From positions 7,192,001 to 7,256,000 of the forward strand of contig NZ_JAUSRB010000002.1 in assembly GCF_030811595.1 (NCBI RefSeq): 64,000 nucleotides of DNA, given 5' to 3'. This DNA comes from Streptosporangium brasiliense (GTDB lineage Bacteria; Actinomycetota; Actinomycetes; Streptosporangiales; Streptosporangiaceae). Within the stretch, counting starts at the first letter, position 1; every line of letters begins with the position of its first letter. Below, piece by piece: positions 24,834 through 33,377 of the stretch. A program made the translations under genes and the position numbers. The notes under the pieces were generated by a model. That model did no database searches. It had not been told where the DNA came from and was given only the letters and a program-made list of their open reading frames with translations.

Positions 24834-26054
24834 ATGACCGACGTCGGCAAGGGCGGCCGGGCGCTGGTGGTCGGGCTGGGGATCGCCGGCATCGCCACCG
24901 CGTTGCGGCTGCGCCAGGTCGGGTGGGAGCCGGTGGTGGTAGAGCGGGCGCCCGCGCGCCGCTCCGGCGGTTACTTCATCATGCTGTTCGGCGCCGGCAT
25001 CGCCTCGGCCCGGCGGCTGGGCGTGCTGGAGGCCATCGGCGACCGCAGCGGACCCCATGTCACCAGCTACGAGGTGGACCGCGCGGGGCGCCGACGTCCC
25101 GGCATGAACCCCTCCCTCATGGCCGGGGGTCCCCGGCCGCTGCTGCGCGGCGATGTGGAGCGGGGCCTGTTCGCGGCGCTGCCGGACGATGTGGAGATCC
25201 GCTACTCCACCGTCCCCACCCGCATCACCGAGGACGACGCCGCGGCGGAGGTGACGCTGCACGACACCGCCTCCGACACCACCGTCACCGAGCGCTTCGA
25301 CCTGGTGATCGGCACCGACGGCATGCGCTCGACGGTGCGCAGGCTCGTCTTCGGCCCCGAGGAGGAGTACCTGCACCCGCTGGACTACATGGTCGGCGCC
25401 ACCGTGCTGGACGGCCCGGTCGACGGCTTCAGCCTGCACGAGGGCCTGGTCCTGGCCGAGCCGGGCCGCTCGGTGTGGGCCTTCCCGTTCGCCGACCACG
25501 CCCCGAGCCTGCTGTTCTCCTACCGCACCGGCGACATCGACGCCGAGTTCCGCCGCCCGCCCATCGAGTCCATCCGCGCCGCCTACGGCCCCGAACCCAC
25601 CGGCCCCTTGCTGGAAGGGCTGCTGACACGCTACGAGCAGGCACCCGACGCGCTGTTCGACTCGGTGCAGCAGGTCAAGATGCCGCGCTGGCACCGCGGC
25701 CGGGCCGTCCTGATCGGCGACTCCGCCTGGTGCGTCACCCTGTACGCGGGCATGGGCGCCTCCAGCGGCATGGCCGGCGGCGAGCTGCTGGGCACCATGT
25801 TGCAGCGCCATCCCGGTGACCTGCCCGGGGCGTTGCGGGCCTGGGAGGCGCGGATGAGGCCGTTCATTCACCTGCAGCAGGAAAGCGCCCTGCCCGGACG
25901 GCGCATCTTCACCCCGCATGACCGTAAGGAGCAGCTCCTGCGAGCTGGGATGATGCACCTGATGCGGATGCCGGGCGTCGGCAAGGCCATGGGCAGGAGA
26001 ATGTTCAACAACAAGGACATGCGGGCCAAAAACCTCGACGTTGCCGCCCTCTGA
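24834..26054 (+). CDS. FAD-dependent monooxygenase
   Basis: 406 residues from ATG 24834 with AAAGGAG upstream. Rossmann start RALVVGLGIAGIATALRL, then EPVVVERAPARRSGG; DG motif FDLVIGTDGMRSTVRRLVFG; second FAD motif GRAVLIGDSAWCVTLYAGMG. It is a class A flavoprotein hydroxylase of the same broad group as the genes at 1 and 17703 but clearly divergent from them. The TetR gene follows by 44 bp, and an 18-bp palindrome lies at the promoter, so the operon is self-repressed and probably induced by the enzyme's substrate. Confidence 0.9.
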   Translation: MTDVGKGGRALVVGLGIAGIATALRLRQVGWEPVVVERAPARRSGGYFIMLFGAGIASARRLGVLEAIGDRSGPHVTSYEVDRAGRRRPGMNPSLMAGGPRPLLRGDVERGLFAALPDDVEIRYSTVPTRITEDDAAAEVTLHDTASDTTVTERFDLVIGTDGMRSTVRRLVFGPEEEYLHPLDYMVGATVLDGPVDGFSLHEGLVLAEPGRSVWAFPFADHAPSLLFSYRTGDIDAEFRRPPIESIRAAYGPEPTGPLLEGLLTRYEQAPDALFDSVQQVKMPRWHRGRAVLIGDSAWCVTLYAGMGASSGMAGGELLGTMLQRHPGDLPGALRAWEARMRPFIHLQQESALPGRRIFTPHDRKEQLLRAGMMHLMRMPGVGKAMGRRMFNNKDMRAKNLDVAAL

Positions 26055-26098
26055 CCGAAGCCGAACATCCTGACAGCACGAAAACGGAGGACAGCACG

Positions 26099-26815
26099 GT
26101 GAGCCAGCTGATCGAGCACCACTCGCGCAAAGCCGCCCGCATCCTGGACAGCGCACGCGAGCTGGTGACCGATCACGGCGTGCGCAAGGTCACCGTCAGC
26201 GAGATCGCCGCAGCGGCAGGGGTCGGCAAGGGCACCGTCTACCTGTACTGGCCCACCAAGGAAGACCTCATCCTCGGCCTGTTCGCCCGCGAACTGCTGG
26301 CCTTCCTGGAGGCGGTCATCGCCGGCATCACCGCCGACCCCGCCGCCGTACTGCCGCGCCACCTGGCCCCGCTGCTGATCCGCACCGGGCTGCGCTCCCC
26401 GCTGGCACGCCGCCTCACCACCAAGGACGCCGGCCTCCTGCGGCTGCTCACCGAGCAGGCCGGCGACCGCGATCTGTTCGACCGCACCCAGCCCAGCGCC
26501 ATGTGCGAGGCGGTCATGCCGATCCTGCGCCGGCACGGACTACTCCGCCAGGACCGCCCGCCGGCCGACCAGTCCTACGCCATGCACGCCGTGCTCGTCG
26601 GCTTCGGCACCACCATGTCCGCCCCGGACTCCGCCCCGCCCAGCGCCGGCGACCCCGGCGATGTCCTCGCCGACACCGTGGCCCTGCTCCTCGAACCCGC
26701 GGCCGCACCCGCCGAACAGGCCGTCACCGCGGCCGCCGACGACACCATCGCCGCCTTCCGCCAGACCAGGGACGCCGTCCTGGACATCATCGGCCGCAGC
26801 CAGACCCTCCCGTAG
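26099..26815 (+). CDS. TetR/AcrR family regulator
   Basis: 238 residues from GTG 26099, with GGAGGA upstream. The HTH is RILDSARELVTDHGVRKVTV, then IAAAAGVGKGTVYLYWPTKEDL. The ligand domain is long and ends in an alanine-rich tail (PAAAPAEQAVTAAADD). Second gene of the operon with the FAD monooxygenase, a layout in which the regulator reads the enzyme's substrate or product. Confidence 0.9.
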   Translation: MSQLIEHHSRKAARILDSARELVTDHGVRKVTVSEIAAAAGVGKGTVYLYWPTKEDLILGLFARELLAFLEAVIAGITADPAAVLPRHLAPLLIRTGLRSPLARRLTTKDAGLLRLLTEQAGDRDLFDRTQPSAMCEAVMPILRRHGLLRQDRPPADQSYAMHAVLVGFGTTMSAPDSAPPSAGDPGDVLADTVALLLEPAAAPAEQAVTAAADDTIAAFRQTRDAVLDIIGRSQTLP

Positions 26816-26829
26816 GTGATCGGTGATCG

Positions 26830-27110
26830 GTTGGGAGGGCAGCCGGATCAGATCGCCCACGCGGATCCCGGTGCGCATGAGCACGACCACCGCCGCCCGA
26901 GTGCCGTCATCGGCCGGCAGGTCGAGGTTGCCGTCCTTCTCGAGTTGAGCCATCACGTACTCGCTGAGCGCGCGCGGTTCGGCCTCCTCGACCTTGCTGA
27001 AGTCGTCGAGGTGGAAGACCGCGGTGGGTGGGATGGGCGCCCAGTCGGATCGGCGGCAGTCCTGAATGAACACCTTGACGCAGCCGATCCGCCGGTTACG
27101 CGTGCGGAGA
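26830..27110 (-). pseudogene. Internal fragment of a tyrosine recombinase, minus strand
   Basis: On the minus strand the DNA encodes CVKVFIQDCRRSDWAPIPPT, FHLDDFSKVEEAEPRALSEY and a TRAAVVVLMRTGIRVGDLIRLP segment. This is the end of a core-binding domain and the start of an integrase catalytic domain, including the first catalytic Arg region (TGIRVGDL). Neither end is complete. It abuts the plus-strand integrase fragment at 27112. Confidence 0.65.
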
Positions 27111-27111
27111 T

Positions 27112-27262
27112 GCAACGGCGTGGTCCGCATCCACGGCAAGGGCGACAGCGTACGCACCGTGCTGCTGGATGAGCACGGCTATGTCACCCTGCTCAAGCTC
27201 TACCTCGCCCGCGCCGGCTACGCCACCGGGCCGCTGTTCCGCGCTTCCGTCAACATGACATG
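27112..27262 (+). pseudogene. Catalytic-domain fragment of a tyrosine recombinase, plus strand
   Basis: The frame reads VVRIHGKGDSVRTVLLDEHG, then YVTLLKLYLARAGYATGPLF and RAS. A VHGKGxKxRTV stretch followed by a GPLF segment is typical of the integrase catalytic core between the first Arg and the HxxR motif. It is truncated on both sides and inverted relative to the neighbouring fragment. Confidence 0.65.
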
Positions 27263-27278
27263 GACACTGCGACGCGGT

Positions 27279-28394
27279 TCAAGCCATGAGCAGGCGGAGG
27301 CCGAGATCTGCCGTGTCGAGGTCGGCGAGGTCGCTGTTGCGCTCGGCCCACCGGCCGGAGTCGAGGTCGTCGCTGAGGCTCCGTACCGCCCGCTGCTCGG
27401 CCTCCGGCCCGACCCTCGTCCACACCGACATCGCACGGCGCACGTGATCCTCCAGATACGCCCCCGGTCGGCGCCAGTACGCCTCGAACAGGCCGTCAGC
27501 GCAGTCCCACGGGATGGGCACCGGCTCAGCGCGGGCGCCGATCGCGTCGGCCATCCCGGCAAGCGAGGGAAATTCTGCGAGGACGGCGGCGAACTCGGGC
27601 AGGTGGTCGCGGGTGAGCCAGAACCGGTCCTGCCATCCGGGCTCGTCGGTGTCGAACGTGAGCACCACCACGCGGCGGGCCACGCGCCGCATCTCGCACA
27701 GCCCCGCCATCGGGTCCCCCCAGTGGTGAACGGTGGAGACGGCCATCGCGACGTCGAAGGAGTGGTCCTCGAACGGCAGGCTCTCCGCGGCGGCGGCCAC
27801 GCACGGCGCCGAGCCGGGAGGCCGCTGCCCCCGCATGACCGCCGATGGCTCCACCGCGGTCACGTCGCGATCAGCAGGCTCGTAGGAGCCGGTGCCGGCC
27901 CCGACGTTCAGCACCGTCTGCGCGTCCCCGAGCGCGTCCCAGATCTGCGCGGCGATCCGCGGCTCGGTACGCCGTGTCGCGGTGTAGGCGCCGCCGATCG
28001 CGTCGTACAGCCGTGCACCGAGCACCTCCAGTTGCTCCTCCGGTGTCACCTTCAGCCCTTTCGCCCGCGCCTCAAGTTCCCTGTCGATGGCCGCCACCAT
28101 GGCGTCAGCGCGATCACGCTGCTCCAGCAGCAGGCCGCGCAGTCGGCGCAAGCGCGCGACCGCGTCGGTGGACGGGTCGCCGACCAGTTCCGCAACCTCC
28201 CGCAGCCCGAAGCCCAACCGCCGGTAGGCCAGCACCTCCCGCAGCCGCTCCACGTCACCCGCCGAATAGGCCCGGTACCCGGCCACGGTCCGCGCCGACG
28301 GCCGAACGAGACTGATCTCGTCATAGTGATGCAGCGTGCGGACGCTCACGCCGGCCAGCTCGGCCACGCGTCCCACGGTCCAGTGATCCTCCAC
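27279..28394 (-). CDS. MerR HTH fused to a SAM-dependent methyltransferase
   Basis: 371 residues from GTG 28394 in one open frame. Residues 1-75 form a MerR winged helix (WTVGRVAELAGVSVRTLHHY, GYRAYSAGDVERLREVLAYR), then a coiled coil and a TPEEQLEVLG element like the start of a TipAS-linked region. From about residue 130 a class I methyltransferase begins (RLYDAIGGAYTATRRTEPRI, VLNVGAGTGSYEP, DVAMAVSTVHHW). The promoter has MerR geometry and points at this gene alone. It could be a ligand-sensing activator whose sensor is a methyltransferase fold, or an enzyme regulating itself. Confidence 0.85.
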   Translation of the reverse strand: MEDHWTVGRVAELAGVSVRTLHHYDEISLVRPSARTVAGYRAYSAGDVERLREVLAYRRLGFGLREVAELVGDPSTDAVARLRRLRGLLLEQRDRADAMVAAIDRELEARAKGLKVTPEEQLEVLGARLYDAIGGAYTATRRTEPRIAAQIWDALGDAQTVLNVGAGTGSYEPADRDVTAVEPSAVMRGQRPPGSAPCVAAAAESLPFEDHSFDVAMAVSTVHHWGDPMAGLCEMRRVARRVVVLTFDTDEPGWQDRFWLTRDHLPEFAAVLAEFPSLAGMADAIGARAEPVPIPWDCADGLFEAYWRRPGAYLEDHVRRAMSVWTRVGPEAEQRAVRSLSDDLDSGRWAERNSDLADLDTADLGLRLLMA

Positions 28395-28401
28395 GGCACC
28401 G

Positions 28402-28432
28402 ACTATGCGGCCTGACGCCACGTGAGGGTCAA
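28402..28432 (-). promoter_or_regulatory. MerR-type promoter, 19-bp spacer, leaderless
   Basis: Minus strand: -35 TTGACC (28432-28427), 19-bp spacer, -10 CATAGT (28407-28402), then 7 bp to GTG 28394. The spacer edges carry an imperfect dyad CCTCACG-TGG-CGTCAGG. Confidence 0.75.
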
Positions 28433-28851
28433 GAGCCTCACTCACGGCTGCAAGAGCCGAACGCGGAGCAGCGGTCCGCGGCGACTCCTGCGGGCCGTGC
28501 CGGTGCAACGGCCAAGCGCGGGAAATGCTGCGGAATCGCACGCCGACTCGATCGAGAAATGCTTACGTACCGCGGCGTCGATGCCCAACCCCGCCACGGA
28601 CATGGCCGACTTCGGGACTGTATGTTTTCGGCGCAACCCCTGGTCCGGAGGAGCGCTGGTCCCTGCCGTACCGCGTCCTGCTGGACGATTCCGGCGCCCG
28701 AGGCGAGCTGGACCGGTCACGATGCGCGATCGACCCGGTCAGCGTGCGCGCGGTCAAAGGAGAAACCTGACCGGCTCCTTGGACCGTGACCCATTTGGCC
28801 GTCAGTCGTTCAGTCATTTGTGGATGCGTTTCTCGACTGCTGGTGGCGATC
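28433..28851. other. Stretch without a recognisable gene
   Basis: About 420 bp. Open frames exist on both strands but none has a family signature, ribosome site or clear codon preference. Probably decayed DNA between the MerR fusion and the transposase scrap. Confidence 0.5.
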
Positions 28852-28971
28852 ATGAGCCTGGACCCGACCGGCAAGGGCCACAAACGCTGGATCACCCGCT
28901 GGAAAGCCGCTCTCAACGCTTTTGCCATCACCTTCGAAGGCCGCTCGATCTCGACCACCCGACAGAACTGA
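28852..28971 (+). pseudogene. C-terminal scrap of a transposase
   Basis: The 39-codon frame reads MSLDPTGKGHKRWITRWKAA, then LNAFAITFEGRSISTTRQN. A DPTGKG...RWKxxLNAFAITFxGR ending resembles the last residues of an actinobacterial transposase family; which one I cannot say. The following 300 bp (28977-29260) are visibly AT-richer and hold a 74-codon frame starting MSYPVYWTHP with no known match. Confidence 0.4.
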
Positions 28972-29309
28972 TTCAAATGAGTTACCCCGTTTACTGGACA
29001 CACCCCGACACGACAAGGGGCCGACGCACCGCTTTTCCGAATTGCTCTGCAGATATCAAGTCCGGCGGCCGGATTGTGGTCCTCGAATCCAGAATGCTCG
29101 CCTTGAAATCGCCGCGACATATCGCCGGCGTTCCGAGTTGTCTCGGTCTCAGGAATACCTGGTGCCGCAAGAAATTCTTCGGCACGGACGTCATCCTGTG
29201 AGCCACCAAGCCGAGACGAGGATGTTGATCGGGCTCCCTTTATATTTGCCATAATGAGTGGGCGTAACGCTCGCAGGTGAAATCGTCATGCTGGTCAAGG
29301 AGGCAACGC

Positions 29310-29840
29310 ATGCTGAAGAAGACGCAAGTCGGCCGGGCAGAGTTACGCCCGAGGCTGGTGGCAGCCGGCTGGGACTATCTTGCGATCGTCGCCTGGCTGA
29401 CCCTGCTTGCCGTGGTGTTCGTCCCGCTGCACCTAGCGGGAGCAGGGGTGTTCGATGGGCTCGGCATGGTGAGCACCGATCTACTGATCACTGGGCTGAC
29501 CGCGCTGCCTGTCGGGGCGTGTCTGACCATCGGGGAGGCGGGGCGGCGCCAGGCCACGTGGGGCAAGCGACGGGCCGGGCTCGTTGTGGCTACGGTCAGC
29601 GGGGAGCGGCCCGGTACAGCACGGATCGTGGTACGCAACGTTGTGAAGTTGCTTCCGTGGCAGTGCGGTCACATGGCGGTGTCCCGGCTGGCACGCGGTC
29701 ACGAAGTGATCTTCGCCATGCCCCTCCTGGTCGCGGCGTACGCCCTGGCCGGGGTCTCGATCGCGCTACTGCTGGTGCGCCGCGACCGGGCCGCCCTGCA
29801 CGACCTTGTGGCGGCCACACGAGTCGTACCGTCGCCGTGA
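29310..29840 (+). CDS. RDD family membrane protein
   Basis: 176 residues from ATG 29310, preceded by AAGGAGG. The RDD signature is present as RPRLVAAGWDYLAIVAWLTL (Arg near the start, Asp in the first helix) and LHDLVAATRVV (late Asp). Three to four hydrophobic helices and the TWGKRRAGLVVATVSGERPG loop complete the domain. RDD proteins are small integral membrane proteins, some implicated in ion transport. No operon partner is seen. Confidence 0.85.
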   Translation: MLKKTQVGRAELRPRLVAAGWDYLAIVAWLTLLAVVFVPLHLAGAGVFDGLGMVSTDLLITGLTALPVGACLTIGEAGRRQATWGKRRAGLVVATVSGERPGTARIVVRNVVKLLPWQCGHMAVSRLARGHEVIFAMPLLVAAYALAGVSIALLLVRRDRAALHDLVAATRVVPSP

Positions 29841-30330
29841 TGCTGCGGGCACCCCGGGCGTGAACGGACGGACGCCGAGCCGGCGCCCCCTGGGGTTGCC
29901 GGGCAGGCGGGCCCCCTGGCTGCCCGATGCCGTCACGGATGCGATCGAGATCAAGGGCGGGGGATGTTCCGGTCCACGAGAAGACGGCGGCGAGGCCTGG
30001 CGCGGCCGATGAAGGTTCCGCTTGGCCGGCGTCGCCCGGCAGGAGTGCCCTGAAGATCTTGACGGTCCGGCCAGGCGGAGTTTCGGGATTCAGACTCGGG
30101 TCGTGATGGGCCGTCGGAAGGTTCCGGCCGGGCCTGAGATGTGGGTCGTATGCCAGGAGTTGATTCAGAAGCCGTCGCAGCAGCCCTCCCCCAACACGAC
30201 CCCGGCCACCGCTGACACCCCCCACATCACCGCGCTGGACGGCGGTAACTCCGCCCTCGACGGCCCGCTGACGCCACCGGCCGAGCGGTTGCTGCTCAAG
30301 CCCGTGCGCCGACGGATATCAACTTAGAAT
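29841..30330. other. Gene-poor stretch containing repeat copy B
   Basis: About 490 bp downstream of the RDD gene. A plus-strand frame from 30022 to 30327 ends with the GPLTPPAERLLLKPVRRR peptide also found at 12441, but its upstream part looks like shadow sequence. No other gene is supported. Confidence 0.45.
30260..30304. repeat. 45-bp repeat, copy B (other copy at 12445-12489)
   Basis: One mismatch to copy A, same strand, same reading frame. After the shared core both copies continue with codons for arginine before a stop. Confidence 0.85.
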
Positions 30331-30334
30331 TTTC

Positions 30335-30364
30335 TTGCAATGTTGCAATATTTGTCTAACATTG
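30335..30364. promoter_or_regulatory. AT-rich promoter/operator region
   Basis: Contains TTGCAA-TG-TTGCAA (30335-30348) and the inverted repeat CAATGTT-N13-AACATTG (30338-30344 and 30358-30364) in the only AT-rich patch of this part. It could be the operator of the YheO-type regulator further down, although the PLP-enzyme start is 425 bp away. Between them lies a weak 71-codon frame (30487-30702, GNGLDLTPTAGGNAVAVAVL inside) that I cannot assign. Confidence 0.4.
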
Positions 30365-30789
30365 TGAGGGTGCCTGGAACACACACGTGCCGGCCGCACC
30401 GAGCGTTCCCTGCAGGGCGCAGCCTGCAGCCCACTGCTCCATGACGGGCGAAGGCCAAGGGCCTCGGGTCGCTGCCCGCCCGCTCGATGGTGTGGTCCGT
30501 CTCTGCGTCGTTCCTCGTCGACGCCTACGGATTTCTCGCGGCGCGCGCCATGGGCGTGGGGAACGGGCTGGACCTGACCCCGACGGCGGGCGGCAATGCC
30601 GTGGCCGTCGCCGTCCTCGGCCGCAGCGCGACCGACACCACGACCCGCGGAACAACACGAGCCGGCGACGTTCCCGCGGCGGCCACCGGACCGATGCGCT
30701 GACCCGTCTGTCCATCCCACGTGCCTCGACCACTCATCTGACGTTCCCCTCGCCGGGGGAACCACCTGTCGAAGGGTTTCAACAGCTCC

Positions 30790-31968
30790 ATGAACGACAC
30801 CAGCAGCGCCGTGATCAATACCCCGTTCCTCTACGACAGGTCCGGTCGGCGTTACGCGGTCACCGACCGGCGCTGGCGCGGTGAGGACGGGACGCCTCTC
30901 GCACTCAGCCCGGTGCCAGGGCTCACGCCCGACCGGATCGACACCGGCGAACGCTCCCTTTGGCGCTACCAGGCCGCGATCCCGGTCTCCCCTCGACACC
31001 GGGTGAGTCTCGGAGAGGGCTTCACCCCCATGCTGCCGCTGGACTGGAACGGGCTGCGCGTCCACTTCAAGCTCGAGTGGTTCAACCCCACCTCCAGTTT
31101 CAAGGATCGCGGCATCACGGTGATGATCTCCCACCTGCGCGGACAGGGAGAGACGCACGTCCTTGAGGACAGCTCCGGCAACGGCGGCTCCTCGGTCGCG
31201 GCCTACGCGGCTGCCGCCGGGATTCACGCCAAGATCATCGTCCCCGCAGCGACGTCGGCCGCCAAGATCCTTCAGGCACGCGCGTACGGCGCCCAGATCG
31301 AACTCGTCGGAGGCACCCGGGACCAGGTGTCCGACGAGGCGATCCGTCAGTCTGAGCAGATCCCCTATGCCAGCCACAATTGGCACCCGTTCTTTCTGCA
31401 GGGCACCAAGACGATCGCCTACGAGATGTGGGAGTCGCTCGGATTCAGGGCGCCTGACAACATCGTGCTCGTAGCGGGTGCGGGCAGCAACATCCTCGGC
31501 TGTGACATCGCGTTCAGCGAGCTGCTCGAAGCGCGTCAGATCGACCGACGCCCCAGACTTCTGGTCGGCCAACCGGAGCACTGGGCCACCATCGCGGACA
31601 CGGTGAACGGGATCGATCCGCAGAGCCGAGGACCGCGGGTCCCGACGATCGCGGAAGGAGCCTCCATCGCCAACCCGGTCCGGCTCCCGGAGGCCGTCGA
31701 GGCGATCCGTCGCTCAGGTGGTGCGGCCGTGGCAGTCACCGAGGACCAGATCCGTACAGCCGTGCGCAAGTTGGCCTCGCGTGGCCTGTACGCCGAGCCG
31801 ACCAGCAGCGTCGCTGCAGCGGCCCTCGATCACTTCCTGGCCGACGGCACCATCGGCCCTGACGAGACCACCGTCGTCGTCCTCACCGGCGCCGGACTCA
31901 AGTCCGCGGAGAAGATGGCTACCGTCTTCGACACCGACAGCAATCCAGACGAGGAGAGCCGCGCGTGA
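30790..31968 (+). CDS. Threonine-synthase-like PLP-dependent enzyme
   Basis: 392 residues. The PLP lysine sits in TSSFKDRGITVMISHL; the phosphate-binding loop is EDSSGNGGSSVAAYA; a VLVAGAGSNILGCD loop and a C-terminal LTGAGLKSAEK match fold-type II enzymes of the threonine synthase group. Substrate could be O-phosphohomoserine, or another hydroxy- or amino-acid such as cysteate or diaminopropionate. The regulator gene overlaps its stop as GTGA, which points to a dedicated catabolic or amino-acid-detoxifying role rather than housekeeping threonine synthesis. Confidence 0.85.
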   Translation: MNDTSSAVINTPFLYDRSGRRYAVTDRRWRGEDGTPLALSPVPGLTPDRIDTGERSLWRYQAAIPVSPRHRVSLGEGFTPMLPLDWNGLRVHFKLEWFNPTSSFKDRGITVMISHLRGQGETHVLEDSSGNGGSSVAAYAAAAGIHAKIIVPAATSAAKILQARAYGAQIELVGGTRDQVSDEAIRQSEQIPYASHNWHPFFLQGTKTIAYEMWESLGFRAPDNIVLVAGAGSNILGCDIAFSELLEARQIDRRPRLLVGQPEHWATIADTVNGIDPQSRGPRVPTIAEGASIANPVRLPEAVEAIRRSGGAAVAVTEDQIRTAVRKLASRGLYAEPTSSVAAAALDHFLADGTIGPDETTVVVLTGAGLKSAEKMATVFDTDSNPDEESRA

Positions 31969-32603
31969 ACCATGACGACCCCGACGAGCACCTTCTGCTC
32001 GAAGCCGAGAAGATCGCGATCGCGATCGGCCGCATGTTCCCAGGCCTGTGTGAAGTGGTCCTCCATGACCTGCGCCAGCCAGAGCACGCGATCCGCGTCA
32101 TCGAGAACAACCTGTCCGGACGCAAGGTGGGTGACTCCGCCACCGAGCTGGGGCTCCGCCGGATCGCGGACCCGAACTACCCCAGCGTGATCCAGAACTA
32201 CCCCAACCAGTTCCCCGACGGCCGTCCGGTCAAGAGCACATCGATCGGGATCAAGAATGCCGAGGACCGCTACGTCGCGGCACTCTGCCTGAACCTCGAC
32301 GTGTCGACCCTCTCCCCCATGATGCTCAGCCTGGCCAACCTGGTGGCAACCGAGGTCGAGCACCGAGGCGAGGCATTGGAGACCCTGCGAGACCGTACAG
32401 CGCGGGAGTTGCGTGACGTCATCGAGACGTTCGCCGCCGAACGAGCCGCCACCCCACGAGCACTCAGCCGTGCCGCCAAGAAAGACCTTGTCAGGCAACT
32501 GCACCGTGACGGCTACTTCGCCTCCAGGAGTTCCACCGAGACCATCGCAGACCTGCTCGGGATCTCCCGGAGCACCGTCTACAACTACGCCAAGCAGTCC
32601 TGA
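31965..32603 (+). CDS. YheO-like PAS / HTH_22 transcriptional regulator
   Basis: 212 residues. The N-terminal YheO PAS-like domain runs from about residue 20 (MFPGLCEVVLHDLRQPEHAI, then NLSGRKVGDSATELGLR). The C-terminal HTH_22 is RAAKKDLVRQLHRDGYFASR followed by ETIADLLGISRSTVYNYAKQ. Relatives such as DauR and DguR sense D-amino acids or related metabolites and control neighbouring catabolic genes. The GTG start overlaps the PLP-enzyme stop, so both are translated from one mRNA. Confidence 0.85.
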   Translation: MNHDDPDEHLLLEAEKIAIAIGRMFPGLCEVVLHDLRQPEHAIRVIENNLSGRKVGDSATELGLRRIADPNYPSVIQNYPNQFPDGRPVKSTSIGIKNAEDRYVAALCLNLDVSTLSPMMLSLANLVATEVEHRGEALETLRDRTARELRDVIETFAAERAATPRALSRAAKKDLVRQLHRDGYFASRSSTETIADLLGISRSTVYNYAKQS

Positions 32604-32659
32604 CCACCGCCCCCTGGCGCCGTCGCCGGCACCCGCTGCCGCGCCACCGATCCGGGAAT

Positions 32660-32911
32660 GTCCCAGGGAACGGGATCTTCCAGGGGATTGCTGCTGAGGC
32701 AGCAAATGCCTCCGCGTACCAACCGCCGGCGATTGGATTCCAGACACGCACCGCCTCGGCGGGGTCGATGGTCAGTAGGGCGCCCCCGTCGGCGCGCATG
32801 AGGGCCACCGTCGTCCTCACTTCGCCGGTTGAGGCACCGTCACCTCCCGGGCTTCGGGTAGGTGCAAGATCAATGCGTCACCGGCCAGATGGGCGGCCGG
32901 ACCTCCGTCGG
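32660..32911 (-). pseudogene. Two coupled minus-strand gene scraps of unknown family
   Basis: One frame ends AAHLAGDALILHLPEARE-VTVPQPAK at TGA 32819-32817. Its stop overlaps GTG 32820 of a second frame (VRTTVALMRADGGALLTIDP, AEAVRVWNPIAGGWYAEAFA) as GTGA. The overlap and strong coding bias suggest these were real genes, but the first lacks its 5' part and the second dissolves after about 55 codons. No family assigned. Confidence 0.3.
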
Positions 32912-32915
32912 CCGC

Positions 32916-33377
32916 TCATCCGTCGAGGGCGTCGGCCATCCGGTCGAGATCGGCCAGTAGGGCGTCCAGGCGGCGGTCCGGGATAGCGCCGATCATGCGC
33001 TGTTCGACCGCGTAGACCACCGCGCGCGCCGCGGTCAGGCGGCGCTTCCCCTCCTCGGTGAGGTGCACCGGCAGAGCCCGGCCGTGGTCGGCGGCGGCGG
33101 GCCGGGTGACCAGCCCGCCCTCCTGCAGGCCGCGTAGCACGACGCTGGAGGACTGCCGCGTGACGAAGGTGCTCCGGGCCAGTTCGGCGCCTGAGATCCC
33201 CGGCCGTTCGTCCAGCAGTTCCAGGCAGGAGTACTGCGGCACGGTCAGGCCGTGCTCGCGCAGCGCCCTGTCCATGGCGCCGCGCAGCGCCGCGGCGGCC
33301 CGCTTGAGCCGGTACCCCACATGCTCGGTGATGTCCCCGGCCGCGTGCGGCGGAGCGGGTTTCCCCCCCTGTTCCAT
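32916..33377 (-). CDS. MarR family regulator
   Basis: 153 residues from ATG 33377. The winged helix is TVPQYSCLELLDERPGISGA, RSTFVTRQSSSVVLRGLQEG and the wing ADHGRALPVHLTEEGKRRL. It is divergent from a VOC-family gene with two identical half-site palindromes between, the first overlapping its own start codon. This fits a repressor of itself and of the VOC gene. Confidence 0.9.
   Translation of the reverse strand: MEQGGKPAPPHAAGDITEHVGYRLKRAAAALRGAMDRALREHGLTVPQYSCLELLDERPGISGAELARSTFVTRQSSSVVLRGLQEGGLVTRPAAADHGRALPVHLTEEGKRRLTAARAVVYAVEQRMIGAIPDRRLDALLADLDRMADALDG

Noticed and set aside
28422-29201. 259-codon plus-strand frame across the gap after the MerR fusion
   Set aside because: Crosses a transposase scrap in another frame and has no coding signature.
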